This document shows, one piece after another, positions 46,455 through 55,162 of a stretch of 63,261 bases of DNA. A program made the position numbers and the translations under genes. Under the pieces are notes generated by a model. The model had not been told where the DNA came from. It did no database searches and saw only the letters and a list, made by a program, of their open reading frames with translations. The DNA comes from a virus, in IMG/VR virus record IMGVR_UViG_3300026156_000001, positions 1-63,261 of that record, one strand, 5' to 3'. Each line of letters starts with the position of its first letter. The stretch's first letter is position 1.

Positions 46455-46856
46455 TTAATAGTACTCAGAATCAACATCAAGCAATATAAAATCTACTGAT
46501 TCAGAGTAGTATCCGTTACTTTCACCAAACCATCTAATATCTACATATCCTTTAATTGTTGCGAACTTATAGTAAGTCCAAGTACAAGAACCCCAATCTT
46601 CTAATTCTCTGGTTCGTTCAACATCTTCTTCTGAAGTTGGTTCGTAATTAGAAACCTCTTCCGCTTTTAATATTGGGCTTCCAACCAAGTCTTGTAAGTC
46701 ACCAACTATATCTTCAATAGTTACACTTTCGCAACATTCTTGTACGTGATACATTTTATATTGTTTTTCATCTTCACAAGTAAATATTATCTCGTCATTG
46801 TCGTTTTTTTCTACTTTAGTAAGTGTTTTACCAATCAATTCTTTTAATCTATTCAT
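46455..46856 (-). CDS. Conserved phage protein, DUF7448-like, 133 aa
   Basis: N-terminus [39 protein letters not shown] followed by [17 protein letters not shown] matches a family I know as DUF7448-like, common in phages, with the YHxQxCCExV signature. Beta-rich; function unknown. Just over 130 bp of leader separates it from RtcB. Confidence 0.75.
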   Translation of the reverse strand: MNRLKELIGKTLTKVEKNDNDEIIFTCEDEKQYKMYHVQECCESVTIEDIVGDLQDLVGSPILKAEEVSNYEPTSEEDVERTRELEDWGSCTWTYYKFATIKGYVDIRWFGESNGYYSESVDFILLDVDSEYY

Positions 46857-46876
46857 TTTATTTAAGTTTTGTATTT

Positions 46877-46905
46877 ATAATTCCGTACTAATGCTAACAA
46901 CGCCT
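46877..46905 (-). repeat. Shared leader element, copy 2
   Basis: Similar to 46345-46372 in the core TAGTACGG and the GTTGTT/GTTAGC part. It overlaps the end of the gene at 46894-47163 and sits ~20 bp before the ATG at 46856. Confidence 0.4.
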
Positions 46906-47163
46906 ATCGTCAGCACTTCGTATATACTCAACGTTGCAATACTTACGTATCAGTTTAAAAGTTTCATTTATATCTGTGAAACAAAAAGACTTATCTATAC
47001 GTACAGGTAAAAATGCTATTGTAAATCCGTGTTCGGATTTGTATCGTTCTTTTACTAATTGTCCGTTAATCTTGTATAAGTATACCCAAGGGAAGTTTGC
47101 CACAAACTGAACTCCTATTCCTATTTTATCAAGCCTTCTCCCTAGTGTCTCTAATTGTTCCAT
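46894..47163 (-). CDS. Conserved phage hypothetical protein, 89 aa
   Basis: MEQLETLGRRLDKIGIGVQF...NFPWVYLYKINGQLV...SEHGFTIAF. I recall this pattern from phage proteins of unknown function. I start at the ATG at 47163, just after the exonuclease stop; an upstream ATG at 47184 overlaps it by 14 bases. It ends in a Cys after a basic segment. Confidence 0.6.
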   Translation of the reverse strand: MEQLETLGRRLDKIGIGVQFVANFPWVYLYKINGQLVKERYKSEHGFTIAFLPVRIDKSFCFTDINETFKLIRKYCNVEYIRSADDRRC

Positions 47164-47170
47164 ATTTTGT

Positions 47171-48127
47171 TTAACCCACCTCATTTTTCAACTCTTTCAA
47201 ATGAGCCTTAGTAAACTTAGTTACTTTACCTTTAGCTGTAGATGTAACAGCACTAAGGATTGTAAATGCTTTTTCTTTTTCGTCTTTTGTCATCTTAGAA
47301 ATCCTATCCACTAACTCTTTTTTAATTTTTATGGTGTATCTCCCACCATTCATAAGAGCTTCTAACAATCCTTTATCTATATTTTCTTTTTTCTCAATAC
47401 TACCTCTTATAGAAAACCTATTAACAACAGGTGCGTTGTTTGATTTAGGGTGAGGTTCTAAGGTCTTTAGTTTATCAAATACTTGATAAGTAGCGAAAAC
47501 ATCTCTTTCACAATACCTAGTTATTTGATCGATATTTTTTTCAGGGTCTTCCCAAAAGAATTTAGGGACGTTTGAGCCTTGTAAATCTTCTTTGGGTGAT
47601 TTAATACCTAGTGTTGTACAAAGACTTAATAAAGATGATGAGTTGAAGGAAGTACCCCTCCATAAATCTTTAGTATCTAGTATATGATCTAACTCCCATG
47701 GCTTAAGTCCAGATGTATCCAATAACTTATGTGGTGTTAACCCAAAAGAGTAACCTCTTTGTATGATATAAGGTATATCGAATTGTTTAATAGAATGCCC
47801 GCAAACAGAACCATCGTGTCGATCTAAACAATTATAAAAATCTATAAGTAATTGTTTTTCATCTAAATTATTGAACGTTTGTGTTATGAAGTTATCTTTT
47901 ACAAGTTTACCAACAGTGATACATACAATTCTACCAAATTCTGAATACAACGCCGCTTCTTTAGAATACGTTTCGATTAATTGATTATTAATTAAATCAT
48001 CTTTTTTCTTCTTGTATTCCCATGCGTCAAACAAAGGAGTGTCTAGTTCTAATTCTTTTACTCGTGTTGACGTTTCTATATCTAGGAATAGAATATCTTC
48101 AATGTTAATGTTTTTTAGTAGTCTCAT
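47171..48127 (-). CDS. 3'-5' exonuclease of the PolB-associated DnaQ type, 318 aa
   Basis: Exonuclease motif I in ILFLDIETS (near residue 13), motif II in GHSIKQFDIPYIIQRG (~113), and motif III in CERDVFATYQVF (~208). These residues coordinate the two catalytic metals. The protein is a separate exonuclease although the PolB at 49796-51880 carries its own; it could act in repair, proofreading of ends, or recombination. It overlaps the methyltransferase by 23 bases. Confidence 0.8.
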   Translation of the reverse strand: MRLLKNINIEDILFLDIETSTRVKELELDTPLFDAWEYKKKKDDLINNQLIETYSKEAALYSEFGRIVCITVGKLVKDNFITQTFNNLDEKQLLIDFYNCLDRHDGSVCGHSIKQFDIPYIIQRGYSFGLTPHKLLDTSGLKPWELDHILDTKDLWRGTSFNSSSLLSLCTTLGIKSPKEDLQGSNVPKFFWEDPEKNIDQITRYCERDVFATYQVFDKLKTLEPHPKSNNAPVVNRFSIRGSIEKKENIDKGLLEALMNGGRYTIKIKKELVDRISKMTKDEKEKAFTILSAVTSTAKGKVTKFTKAHLKELKNEVG

Positions 48128-49031
48128 TTTTTAAATTTTTGAATATGTGTGCAATTACATCTACTGTCCAGCTATCCCCTAGCACGCAAGCAGCTTCATT
48201 TTGTGTTAAGTTGTCTGTGTAACCCTTTGGTATATTTTGACAAGATTCACGCTCTCTGTTGTTCATATATCTAACACCTTCGTAAAGGCTCAAATCCATC
48301 CCTTCAACTAATTGGTTAATTTCTTTAGCGTTCTTGCCTTTGAAGTTTTTATTAAAGTGTTCTTTTATTTTATCGAAATGATCTTTATTTTTGAAAATCA
48401 AAGTAGTAAATCCTGTGTTAAAATATCTATGACACATTTTTATAGGTGTGCTTAATGGTCTTGAATCACTTTCTAATAAAGTACGTGCCTTTTTCCTATC
48501 AGAATATCCATCAATAAGGAAATCGTTTAGTTCCAATTTTAAATCATTTGGTTGTTTTATATTTGGGATATTAGTCCAATAAAGTCTGTGTCTTAAATGA
48601 GGTGCCACTTTTTCCGAATTTATAACAATAGGGTCAAATTTTAAAACATTACTAATGAAATCCTGATGTTTTTTCTTCATCCTAACATTTTCAAGTAAAA
48701 ACCACTTAGGTTTCGTTTCCTGTAATAACCTAATATATTCAAAAAACAAGTTACTTTTTACACCGTATAGACCTAATCTTTCTTTATTAGCTGCACTAAA
48801 ATCTTGACAAGGACTACCACCAATTAATAAGTCAATTTTAGGTAAATCTGTGGATTTTATTTTTGTTATGTCTCCTAATCTATTATGGGTATCTTGTGGG
48901 TAATTTTTATTTGCTACTTTGATAGCTGAATTTTTTATTTCACTACTGTAATAATTAGTAACCGGTATATCGGCTTTTTGTAAAGCTATTCTACCACAAC
49001 TCATACCGTCAAATAAACTTAATACATTCAT
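48105..49031 (-). CDS. DNA cytosine-5 methyltransferase, 308 aa
   Basis: Motif I FDGMSCG, motif IV GGSPCQDFS with catalytic Cys near residue 76, motif VI ENV (LLENVRMKK), motif VIII RHRLYW and motif X near the C-terminus (NLTQNEAACVLGDSWTVDVIAH). No restriction enzyme is next to it, so it is an orphan methyltransferase, probably protecting phage DNA or altering its regulation. The short DNMT3/Dcm-like layout suits a small target-recognition region. Confidence 0.9.
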   Translation of the reverse strand: MNVLSLFDGMSCGRIALQKADIPVTNYYSSEIKNSAIKVANKNYPQDTHNRLGDITKIKSTDLPKIDLLIGGSPCQDFSAANKERLGLYGVKSNLFFEYIRLLQETKPKWFLLENVRMKKKHQDFISNVLKFDPIVINSEKVAPHLRHRLYWTNIPNIKQPNDLKLELNDFLIDGYSDRKKARTLLESDSRPLSTPIKMCHRYFNTGFTTLIFKNKDHFDKIKEHFNKNFKGKNAKEINQLVEGMDLSLYEGVRYMNNRERESCQNIPKGYTDNLTQNEAACVLGDSWTVDVIAHIFKNLKNETTKKH

Positions 49032-49033
49032 AA

Positions 49034-49204
49034 CTACAACCCTGTATCGTTTCTAATTATTCTTATTTGTTTACCTAACTCTTTCAATGTTGTTGTAACA
49101 TCTTCGTCTATATCATCCATCATATTTTCAAACAAATCATTTACTAAATCGTGTAGTAAGTTTGTTTTTTCGTTTGTGTAATTGATTCTCTCTTGTGTTA
49201 ACAT
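49034..49204 (-). CDS. Small acidic helical protein, 56 aa
   Basis: MLTQERINYTNEKTNLLHDL... then an Asp/Glu-rich centre (NMMDDIDEDV) and a basic amphipathic helix. It fits exactly between its neighbours, with 2 bases on each side. Missed by minimum-length gene calling. Unknown function. Confidence 0.6.
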   Translation of the reverse strand: MLTQERINYTNEKTNLLHDLVNDLFENMMDDIDEDVTTTLKELGKQIRIIRNDTGL

Positions 49205-49206
49205 AC

Positions 49207-49650
49207 TTATTTTAATTTATTTTTAATCAATATTTCAATAACTTGATCGCAATCTTTTTGATTTCTAGGCATGAATACCGCTGGAGGGTTTTTCATTTCA
49301 GACAAAAGTTTTAAAAACATTTTCCAACGTAAAGGAAACGATTCATTTGCTCTACCTTTGCATTCAATAACCCACTTAGGATTTTTTCTTTTATCATTAA
49401 AATCTATAGTGTATGATATTTTTCTAATATCTCTTTTATCTTTTAGTGTTAAACTTCTTTTTTGAGATCTGATATAACAAGGGAAATTTAATTTAATAGG
49501 TGGGTGAATTTCGTAAGTAATCCCCCCCCTTTCAAATTTAAAACCGTTGTTCTTTAGTTGTTTATACATATAAACCTCTAACCCAGAATCAAATTTTATT
49601 CCATCGTAAATCTGTTTTTTTGACCTTACTATTTGTCGTCCTTTTCTCAT
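49207..49650 (-). CDS. PD-(D/E)XK nuclease of the DUF1064/T7 endonuclease I-like group, 147 aa
   Basis: Pattern KKQIYDGIKFDSGLEVYMY, then YTIDF, then VIECKG gives E...D...ExK, and FPLRWKMFLKLL follows as in DUF1064. These proteins are predicted nucleases, likely acting on branched DNA during recombination or packaging. The start overlaps the stop of the 48-aa membrane protein (ATGA at 49647-49650). Confidence 0.75.
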   Translation of the reverse strand: MRKGRQIVRSKKQIYDGIKFDSGLEVYMYKQLKNNGFKFERGGITYEIHPPIKLNFPCYIRSQKRSLTLKDKRDIRKISYTIDFNDKRKNPKWVIECKGRANESFPLRWKMFLKLLSEMKNPPAVFMPRNQKDCDQVIEILIKNKLK

Positions 49651-49793
49651 AAAACTTTAATTGTTAACATGATCATAAACAAGACCAATACAATAAGAAA
49701 AACATTTAAGAACAATAGACCTTTATCTGTTATTTCCCAAATCTCTTTTATTGTCATTTTTTTAAGGATTCTAAGAAATTCTTTATTTGTCAT
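49647..49793 (-). CDS. Single-pass membrane protein, 48 aa
   Basis: MTNKEFLRILKKMTIKEIWE is amphipathic and basic, followed by a membrane helix (GLLFLNVFLIVLVLFMIML, residues ~25-43). It is coupled to the downstream nuclease by an ATGA overlap. Too short for usual callers. Unknown function. Confidence 0.6.
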   Translation of the reverse strand: MTNKEFLRILKKMTIKEIWEITDKGLLFLNVFLIVLVLFMIMLTIKVL

Positions 49794-49795
49794 TA

Positions 49796-51880
49796 TTAAT
49801 TGATCTTAACTTTAGGATTACCATATTTCTCAACCAACCAATCCTTAACATACATATCATATTGTTTTTGTGTTGGTTGTTTCATAATACAGAATTTAAT
49901 AAACTTCTCTTCTTGTTTTTCAATCTTCTCTTTTTCTTTCTTCTCTTTGGATTCTCTAGCTAACCTTTCCTTTGTACCATCTATTTTGTGTATGATTTTA
50001 TAACACTCCGCAATATAGTAATTATAATCGACTTTATAATCAGAAAATGAGTCTTTTTTTACATATTTGTTTAATAACTTGACTTTATTGCCTCCTGCTT
50101 CAACTTCAATAATTCTATGTCCGTATTTTTCACCTACATGATGCTTACGTAATGTTAGTCCTTCTGTAGCTATATAGTATCTATTTGTTTTTTGTGTGGG
50201 TATAGATTCATCTATTTCAGAAGAGTACAAATCACAATACCAATCCCCAATCGCTCTAAATGTTTTACAAAAATCATAAATGTTTGTACACTGTTTTATA
50301 GTGTCCTCTACGGGTATGTTTTCTAAGAAGTATTTGTGTAATGCTTCCGTTACTATTGTTTGAGATAGTGATTTATGATACTCCTCGTCTCTAATGGTTT
50401 CGGCGTAAGTTTTAAAAGCACCTTTTGATTTTACTTTACCATCTGTATCAAGAGCGATGTAATTATTCACATCTCTGATAATCATTTTTTTGTATAGTGC
50501 GTATTCTAATGTTAATCCTGTTTTATTCTCCCACTGCTTACAAAGCTCGTACAGTTTGTTTTTTTGATCTTTGGGTATTTTTACAGTTAGACCATCTGTG
50601 TTAATTTGTAGCATGGTTAAATCATTCATGTTACTCATTAACATTTCAGACAACATACATAGTGATAGCTGACCAGCTAAAGTGGTTTTCAATGTGTACA
50701 AAGGATCGTACAACCAACTGTACTCTGAATTACTTTTGCCATAAACGCTGTTCAAGGATAGCTTAAACCCAGTGTTCATTACTTTATCTCCGTTTTTCTT
50801 AGCTTCTAATCTAGGTTTTAATAATCCATATTCGTACACATCTAAAAACTCTTTACCTAAGTGTTTTGGGTAAAGCTTATTAACAATAGCTAAACTAGGG
50901 TATAAACTAGCGACATCAACATCTACAAGAATATGTGTATCTGTAGATTCGTACACCCCAGATTTAATACTACCGTGAATACCTCCTGTACCTAAATCGA
51001 ATATAAAACCTTTATAATTAAAACTATATTTGAAACTACCTTTTAATTCTGTTACTTTAATGGATGATAAATAACTAAGTAAGTCCTTAAAATTGTCTGT
51101 GGTAAAATTTATATACTTCGGAATACATTCTGAAAAATTAAATTCTTTTCTATGTGTTCTTTTTTTTCTAATAATTTTCTCATCAACCCCTAATTCACTA
51201 CAATATAACTTTAACGTTAAATCTTCTCCAATCTTACTATCTGGGAAATTCATACAGTTCAATCCGTATTTTTTGTGAATACCTCTTCTTAGTTCTATTT
51301 TACCTGTGGTTTTCAAGTAAAAATCTAGGGTGGAATCAACATCGTTAAGGTTATAGTCCAGTATCTCTTGAACTTGTTGTTGTGTAGTTATTGTATCCGT
51401 ATGCTTGTATGGCATATCTTGAACATTGTCATAACGCAGGGCGATCTGTAACTTCTTCAAGGAAGTCATTCTAGCGTAATTATCGTAGTGCCATATTTTG
51501 AATAAATCTAATTGTGGGATTTTAACATATTGATCTTTAATAGATGACCATTCTTCTTTGATGACAGATTGTGCTTTTTCGTAGATCGAATCGACCATTT
51601 CGTCAACAGTAAAACACTCCCATTCTGTGTATTCGTTTAATATATAATGTAATACAGGATAATCAAAATCTAAATTGTTAACACCTACCTGACCCCTGAC
51701 GGATTTTAAATGTTTTACTAAATCCTCTATATCGTTCCTTTCATCCTCAAGACTATAATACCAAATGACGTACTGAACTAATTCTTTTGTATCTATGTTT
51801 CGTGCAGTGTAAGTAAAACAGTTACTAAGTGTTTCGATGTCATACACCCATATTTGTCTGTTATTCATAATTAATTTCAT
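49796..51880 (-). CDS. Family-B DNA polymerase, 694 aa
   Basis: Replicative polymerase with proofreading. Exo I DIET (14-17), Exo II NNLDFDYP (68-75) and Exo III YNLNDVD (176-182) are intact. Polymerase motif A is DVDVASLYPSL (320-330), motif B KLSLNSVYGKSN (373-384), motif C NTDG (427-430) instead of DTD, a change known in other phage PolBs, and SKGAFKTY is the KxY element. At 694 residues it is short: the C-terminal tail is charged and coiled (about residues 645-665). It overlaps the upstream gene by ATGA. No terminal-protein regions are obvious. Confidence 0.9.
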   Translation of the reverse strand: MKLIMNNRQIWVYDIETLSNCFTYTARNIDTKELVQYVIWYYSLEDERNDIEDLVKHLKSVRGQVGVNNLDFDYPVLHYILNEYTEWECFTVDEMVDSIYEKAQSVIKEEWSSIKDQYVKIPQLDLFKIWHYDNYARMTSLKKLQIALRYDNVQDMPYKHTDTITTQQQVQEILDYNLNDVDSTLDFYLKTTGKIELRRGIHKKYGLNCMNFPDSKIGEDLTLKLYCSELGVDEKIIRKKRTHRKEFNFSECIPKYINFTTDNFKDLLSYLSSIKVTELKGSFKYSFNYKGFIFDLGTGGIHGSIKSGVYESTDTHILVDVDVASLYPSLAIVNKLYPKHLGKEFLDVYEYGLLKPRLEAKKNGDKVMNTGFKLSLNSVYGKSNSEYSWLYDPLYTLKTTLAGQLSLCMLSEMLMSNMNDLTMLQINTDGLTVKIPKDQKNKLYELCKQWENKTGLTLEYALYKKMIIRDVNNYIALDTDGKVKSKGAFKTYAETIRDEEYHKSLSQTIVTEALHKYFLENIPVEDTIKQCTNIYDFCKTFRAIGDWYCDLYSSEIDESIPTQKTNRYYIATEGLTLRKHHVGEKYGHRIIEVEAGGNKVKLLNKYVKKDSFSDYKVDYNYYIAECYKIIHKIDGTKERLARESKEKKEKEKIEKQEEKFIKFCIMKQPTQKQYDMYVKDWLVEKYGNPKVKIN

Positions 51881-52209
51881 ATAAATCCTAGATTTACAGA
51901 CATATCCTTATCGTTATCAAAAATACCGTAAGAAATACCCCCATTTAGTTTAGTAGAATTACTGTCACCTGTTATCATAGGTGTAGAACAAGCATTCAAC
52001 TTGGTTATTTCATTGTCACCGTTGAAAATAATATTAACTCTTAACTCTTTATTGTCTATGTATTTTATGATACTGACCCATGAAGCACTTCCATCACTAA
52101 AACCATCCGATTCTACTTTATATTCTGATTTAGACAACGATTGTTCTATTAAAGACCTCATTGTTACCTCTTCTGACTCTCCTTTTTTATTTTTAATGTA
52201 TATTTTCAT
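51877..52209 (-). CDS. Chimeric protein: unknown domain plus 20 capsid residues, 110 aa
   Basis: Residues 1-89 (MKIYIKNKKGESEEVTMRSL...) form a small alpha/beta domain I do not recognise. Residues 90-109 are exactly the capsid residues 312-331 (GGISYGIFDNDKDMSVNLGF), with DNA identical over 58 bp (51882-51939), then one Ile and the stop. The stop overlaps the DNA polymerase start (ATGA) and the start overlaps the GroEL stop by one base (TAATG). The gene is thus wedged between groEL and polB. Either a recombination scar or a functional capsid-peptide tag; see findings. Confidence 0.75.
   Translation of the reverse strand: MKIYIKNKKGESEEVTMRSLIEQSLSKSEYKVESDGFSDGSASWVSIIKYIDNKELRVNIIFNGDNEITKLNACSTPMITGDSNSTKLNGGISYGIFDNDKDMSVNLGFI
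51882..51939 (-). repeat. 58-bp copy of capsid gene segment
   Basis: Perfect inverted match to 23911-23968; the match stops abruptly on the right and has one mismatch before a few more identical bases on the left. Confidence 0.9.
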
Positions 52210-53816
52210 TATTTATCTTTAAAATCAGAGACAGTAGCCTCTGTGGTTAATATCATTGTTGCAATAGAAGCTGCGGATTCTAATGCGACTCTAGTAACTT
52301 TTTTAGGGTCTATCACACCAGCTTTCAATAAGTTTTCGTAATTATCTGTTTTGAGGTTATAACCTAAAGGATAAGAAGCGAAAGGTATATTCTTTAATAT
52401 TTTAGATGGTTTTAATCCAGCATTACTTAAAATCTTATCGATAGGGGACTTTAGAGATTTCAATAGAATATTCATCCCTTTCTTTATGTCTTTATTCTCC
52501 TCTTCCGTTATCGCATCGAACTCTAAAACAATAGACGCATCTAGTAATGCTATACCTCCTCCTGCGACAACACCTTCTTCTATAGCTGCTTTTGTTGCTG
52601 ATAATGCATCATCTATTCTATCTTTCTTTTCGTTCATCTCCACCTCTGTATTTGCACCAACATATATTACGGCTACACCTCCAACTAATTTGGCTATACG
52701 ATCTCTTAGGTCTTTTTCATCTACTTCGTGTTTGCAGTTTTCTGCTTGTTGTGTTAAATCATCAATTTGTTTTTTGATTAGTGTACTGTCCCCACCACCT
52801 TTTATGAGAGTGGTTCTTTCAGAATCAACTACAATTTTCTCTACCGAACCAAACATTGATTGATTAAATTTATCTACAGTATTCCCAGTATTCTCTGATA
52901 CTAATGTACTCCCTGTTAATACACATAGATCATTGACAAAATTAGTTCTTTTGTCTTGATAGGAAGGTGCTTTTATAGGTATAATCCTAGAGTTCCCTTT
53001 TAATTTATTATGTACTAGAGTTCCGATCACCTCTCCTTCAAAATCATGTGCTACAATTACTAGTGGTCTCTTTAGTTCTATAGATGCGTTTATGATAGGT
53101 AATATATCTTTTGCACTTGCTACCTTACCATCATAAAATATAATTAGTGGATTCTCATATTCTGCTGTTAATTTCTTAGGGTTTGTTACAAAATATGGTG
53201 ATAACAATCCATTGATGAATTGGGTTCCTTCTACCAATTCTACATAGGTTTTAGTATCTTTAGATTCTTCGACTCTGATTACCCCTTCTTTACCGACCTT
53301 ATCAAATGCTTTAGAGATAATCTCTCCTATGTACTCATCTCCGTTTGCTGAAATACAAGCTATGTTTTTCAAATCGTCTTTATCGGTTACTTTTTCAGAA
53401 ACAAAATCTAGTTCTTTTACTACGATATCCACAGCTTTATCGATGCCTCTTTTTAAATCCATAAGATTTACATGGCGAAAAAATGGTAGTTTAGATCTGT
53501 TGATTACTTTAATACCCTCATTAACAATACTTTTTGCTAGTACACAAGTGGTTGTTGTTCCATCCCCTGCTAGATCAACTGTTTTACTAGCTCCTTCGAT
53601 GAGTAATTGCCCACCCATGTTTTCTACAAAATCTGGTAGGGATATGCTCCTAGCTACAGTAACACCATCTTTAGTTACATGAGGATTACCGTAATTGTTT
53701 TGTAGTATTACGTTCCTACCTTTTGCACCAAGAGTTACTCCCACAGCATCGGCTACTTTATTAAGTCCTGTTTGTAGTTTTTTCCTAGATTCTTTGTTGA
53801 ATTTAATTTCTTTCAT
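52209..53816 (-). CDS. groEL: GroEL chaperonin, 535 aa
   Basis: Full-length ATP-dependent folding cage subunit. ATP-binding GDGTTTTCVLA (near residue 85) and the catalytic region (KKDRIDDALSATKAAIEEGVVAGGG, near residues 390-415) are intact. Apical-domain sequence is more divergent, which suits a special substrate or co-chaperonin. The C-terminal GGM tail of bacterial GroEL is missing. Phage groEL is rare; the usual partner gene groES is not adjacent, but a GroES is encoded at 26957-27178 and a possible double one at 15532-16107. It overlaps the chimeric gene by one base. Confidence 0.95.
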   Translation of the reverse strand: MKEIKFNKESRKKLQTGLNKVADAVGVTLGAKGRNVILQNNYGNPHVTKDGVTVARSISLPDFVENMGGQLLIEGASKTVDLAGDGTTTTCVLAKSIVNEGIKVINRSKLPFFRHVNLMDLKRGIDKAVDIVVKELDFVSEKVTDKDDLKNIACISANGDEYIGEIISKAFDKVGKEGVIRVEESKDTKTYVELVEGTQFINGLLSPYFVTNPKKLTAEYENPLIIFYDGKVASAKDILPIINASIELKRPLVIVAHDFEGEVIGTLVHNKLKGNSRIIPIKAPSYQDKRTNFVNDLCVLTGSTLVSENTGNTVDKFNQSMFGSVEKIVVDSERTTLIKGGGDSTLIKKQIDDLTQQAENCKHEVDEKDLRDRIAKLVGGVAVIYVGANTEVEMNEKKDRIDDALSATKAAIEEGVVAGGGIALLDASIVLEFDAITEEENKDIKKGMNILLKSLKSPIDKILSNAGLKPSKILKNIPFASYPLGYNLKTDNYENLLKAGVIDPKKVTRVALESAASIATMILTTEATVSDFKDK

Positions 53817-53879
53817 TTTTGTTTAAATTTTTGATTTTTAATGATGGTTGTTTTATAAAGAAGTTGTAAAGAATTAATA

Positions 53880-54197
53880 CTACTTTCTGCGTATTAAATC
53901 ACTTTCGATTCTCAATTCTTTCATAAACTCATACATCTTGTCCTTATCGTTCTTCTCATATATTTCTGTAAGTTTCTGCCAATTGTCAATATAGGGTTTC
54001 CAATACGGTAGATCTCTTGATATTTTTTGCAAATCTTGTTCTGTAATATTACACAGCTTTACAAATTTGTAACATCTACTAAAATCGTCAGGGTCATAAG
54101 GTTTATCTCCTGTATAATCAATCCCTTGTAATACCGCCCACATTGTTTTTGAGCTAATTCCAACACTACCGTTTAATATCCATTCATTTAAAGTCAT
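53880..54197 (-). CDS. Hypothetical protein, 105 aa
   Basis: Helical, Trp-rich protein starting MTLNEWILNGSVGISSKTMW, with several Lys/Glu-rich helices. Separated from GroEL by 63 bp. No recognised family. The WILNGSVGISSKTMW stretch resembles a DNA-binding turn but this is weak. Confidence 0.6.
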   Translation of the reverse strand: MTLNEWILNGSVGISSKTMWAVLQGIDYTGDKPYDPDDFSRCYKFVKLCNITEQDLQKISRDLPYWKPYIDNWQKLTEIYEKNDKDKMYEFMKELRIESDLIRRK

Positions 54198-54286
54198 TTT
54201 TTATTATATTTTCAGGGGGGTTATTTATTGTAGATTATGTATTGTAGTTTAATCGCAGTATTTATATACCTATTCGTTGTGTATAA

Positions 54287-54514
54287 TTAAACAACATTAT
54301 TAAAGTCATCTACACTTCTAATAACTCTATCAAAACATTGTTCGTCTTCATCTACTTCGTCTAGTTCATCGTACACGATGTAATTTCTAAAGTAACTTTC
54401 TTCAAAGTCAAGTAATATACTTGCTAGTTGTTCGTTTGTACATCTATAAACTTTACTTACGATTACCTCTAGTGCAGTTTCTCTATCTATGTCATAAGTG
54501 CTTTTTATTCCCAT
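54287..54514 (-). CDS. Small acidic protein, 75 aa
   Basis: MGIKSTYDIDRETALEVI followed by an acidic helical part rich in Asp/Glu. It could mimic nucleic acid or inhibit a host enzyme, but composition is the only hint. The repeated upstream cassette at 54545-54591 precedes it. Confidence 0.6.
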   Translation of the reverse strand: MGIKSTYDIDRETALEVIVSKVYRCTNEQLASILLDFEESYFRNYIVYDELDEVDEDEQCFDRVIRSVDDFNNVV

Positions 54515-54544
54515 GTTGTGTTTATTTAAAAGGTTATTAATTGT

Positions 54545-54591
54545 TAATTAGTTATAAGTTATTCGTAAACAAAGATTTTCGTTTTATTAAG
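54545..54591 (-). repeat. Upstream repeat cassette, copy B
   Basis: Similar to 44715-44762 (see there). Located 31-77 bp upstream of the start at 54514. Confidence 0.5.
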
Positions 54592-54606
54592 AAATCATAA
54601 GTAATT

Positions 54607-54701
54607 GAAAGTTGTGGTTGGAGTTCATCCCAACGTACCTCCGTCCCACGGGTTGGTTACCGTGCTAGGTGCTCCTATACTTTCTGAGCTACACAACTTT
54701 C
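54607..54701 (-). ncRNA. tRNA-like cloverleaf RNA candidate, 95 nt
   Basis: Read on the minus strand: a perfect 10-bp closing stem (GAAAGTTGTG / CACAACTTTC), then TA like positions 8-9 of tRNA, a 4-bp D-like stem GCTC/GAGC with an 11-nt loop, a middle arm closed by ACCT/AGGT and CACGG/CCGTG with an 8-nt loop TAACCAAC, and a 5-bp GTTGG/CCAAC arm abutting the closing stem, as a T arm would. Loops are not canonical: no TTCRANY T-loop and both loops have 8 nt. So it is not a normal tRNA. It fills the gap between dUTPase and the 75-aa gene. A tRNA mimic or processed element is possible. Confidence 0.5.
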
Positions 54702-54730
54702 ATAACTACTTATTTATATATTTTGAGTTT

Positions 54731-55162
54731 TTATTTACCTGTAGAACCAAAACCACCAGCACCTCTGTCTGTTTCTTCAAGCATTTCCACTTGATTCCAG
54801 CTGATTTTTTCGTGTTTGGCTATCACCATTTGAGCGATTCTGTCTCCATCGTTTATGGTAAACGGCTCATTGGAAAGGTTTACCAAAATGACTGCAATCT
54901 CACCACGGTAGTCTGCATCTATTGTGCCAGGAGCGTTAAGCACAGTAATCCCTTTTTTGGCAGCGAGTCCGCTTCTTGGACGAACCTGTGCCTCTGTTCC
55001 TATGGGTAGTGCTACAAACAATCCTGTTTTTACAAAGGTTCTTTCTAGCGGTTTGATAGTCAAAGACTCCTCTAAATTTGCTCTTAAGTCCATGCCTGCA
55101 GCTGCAATGGTTTCATAGCTTGGCAATTCGTGCTTTGATTTGTTAATGACTTGGATTTTCAT
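54731..55162 (-). CDS. dut: dUTPase, 143 aa
   Basis: Hydrolyses dUTP to dUMP, feeding ThyA and keeping uracil out of DNA. All five motifs: [41 protein letters not shown] and [10 protein letters not shown]. Length fits the homotrimeric family. The gene has clearly higher GC than its surroundings and its protein closely resembles flavobacterial chromosomal Dut, so recent transfer from a host is likely. It overlaps the YD-repeat gene by 20 bases. Confidence 0.95.
   Translation of the reverse strand: MKIQVINKSKHELPSYETIAAAGMDLRANLEESLTIKPLERTFVKTGLFVALPIGTEAQVRPRSGLAAKKGITVLNAPGTIDADYRGEIAVILVNLSNEPFTINDGDRIAQMVIAKHEKISWNQVEMLEETDRGAGGFGSTGK

Noticed and set aside
54605-55009. Plus-strand ORF over dut and the cloverleaf
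   Set aside because: It is a shadow of the convincing dUTPase on the other strand.
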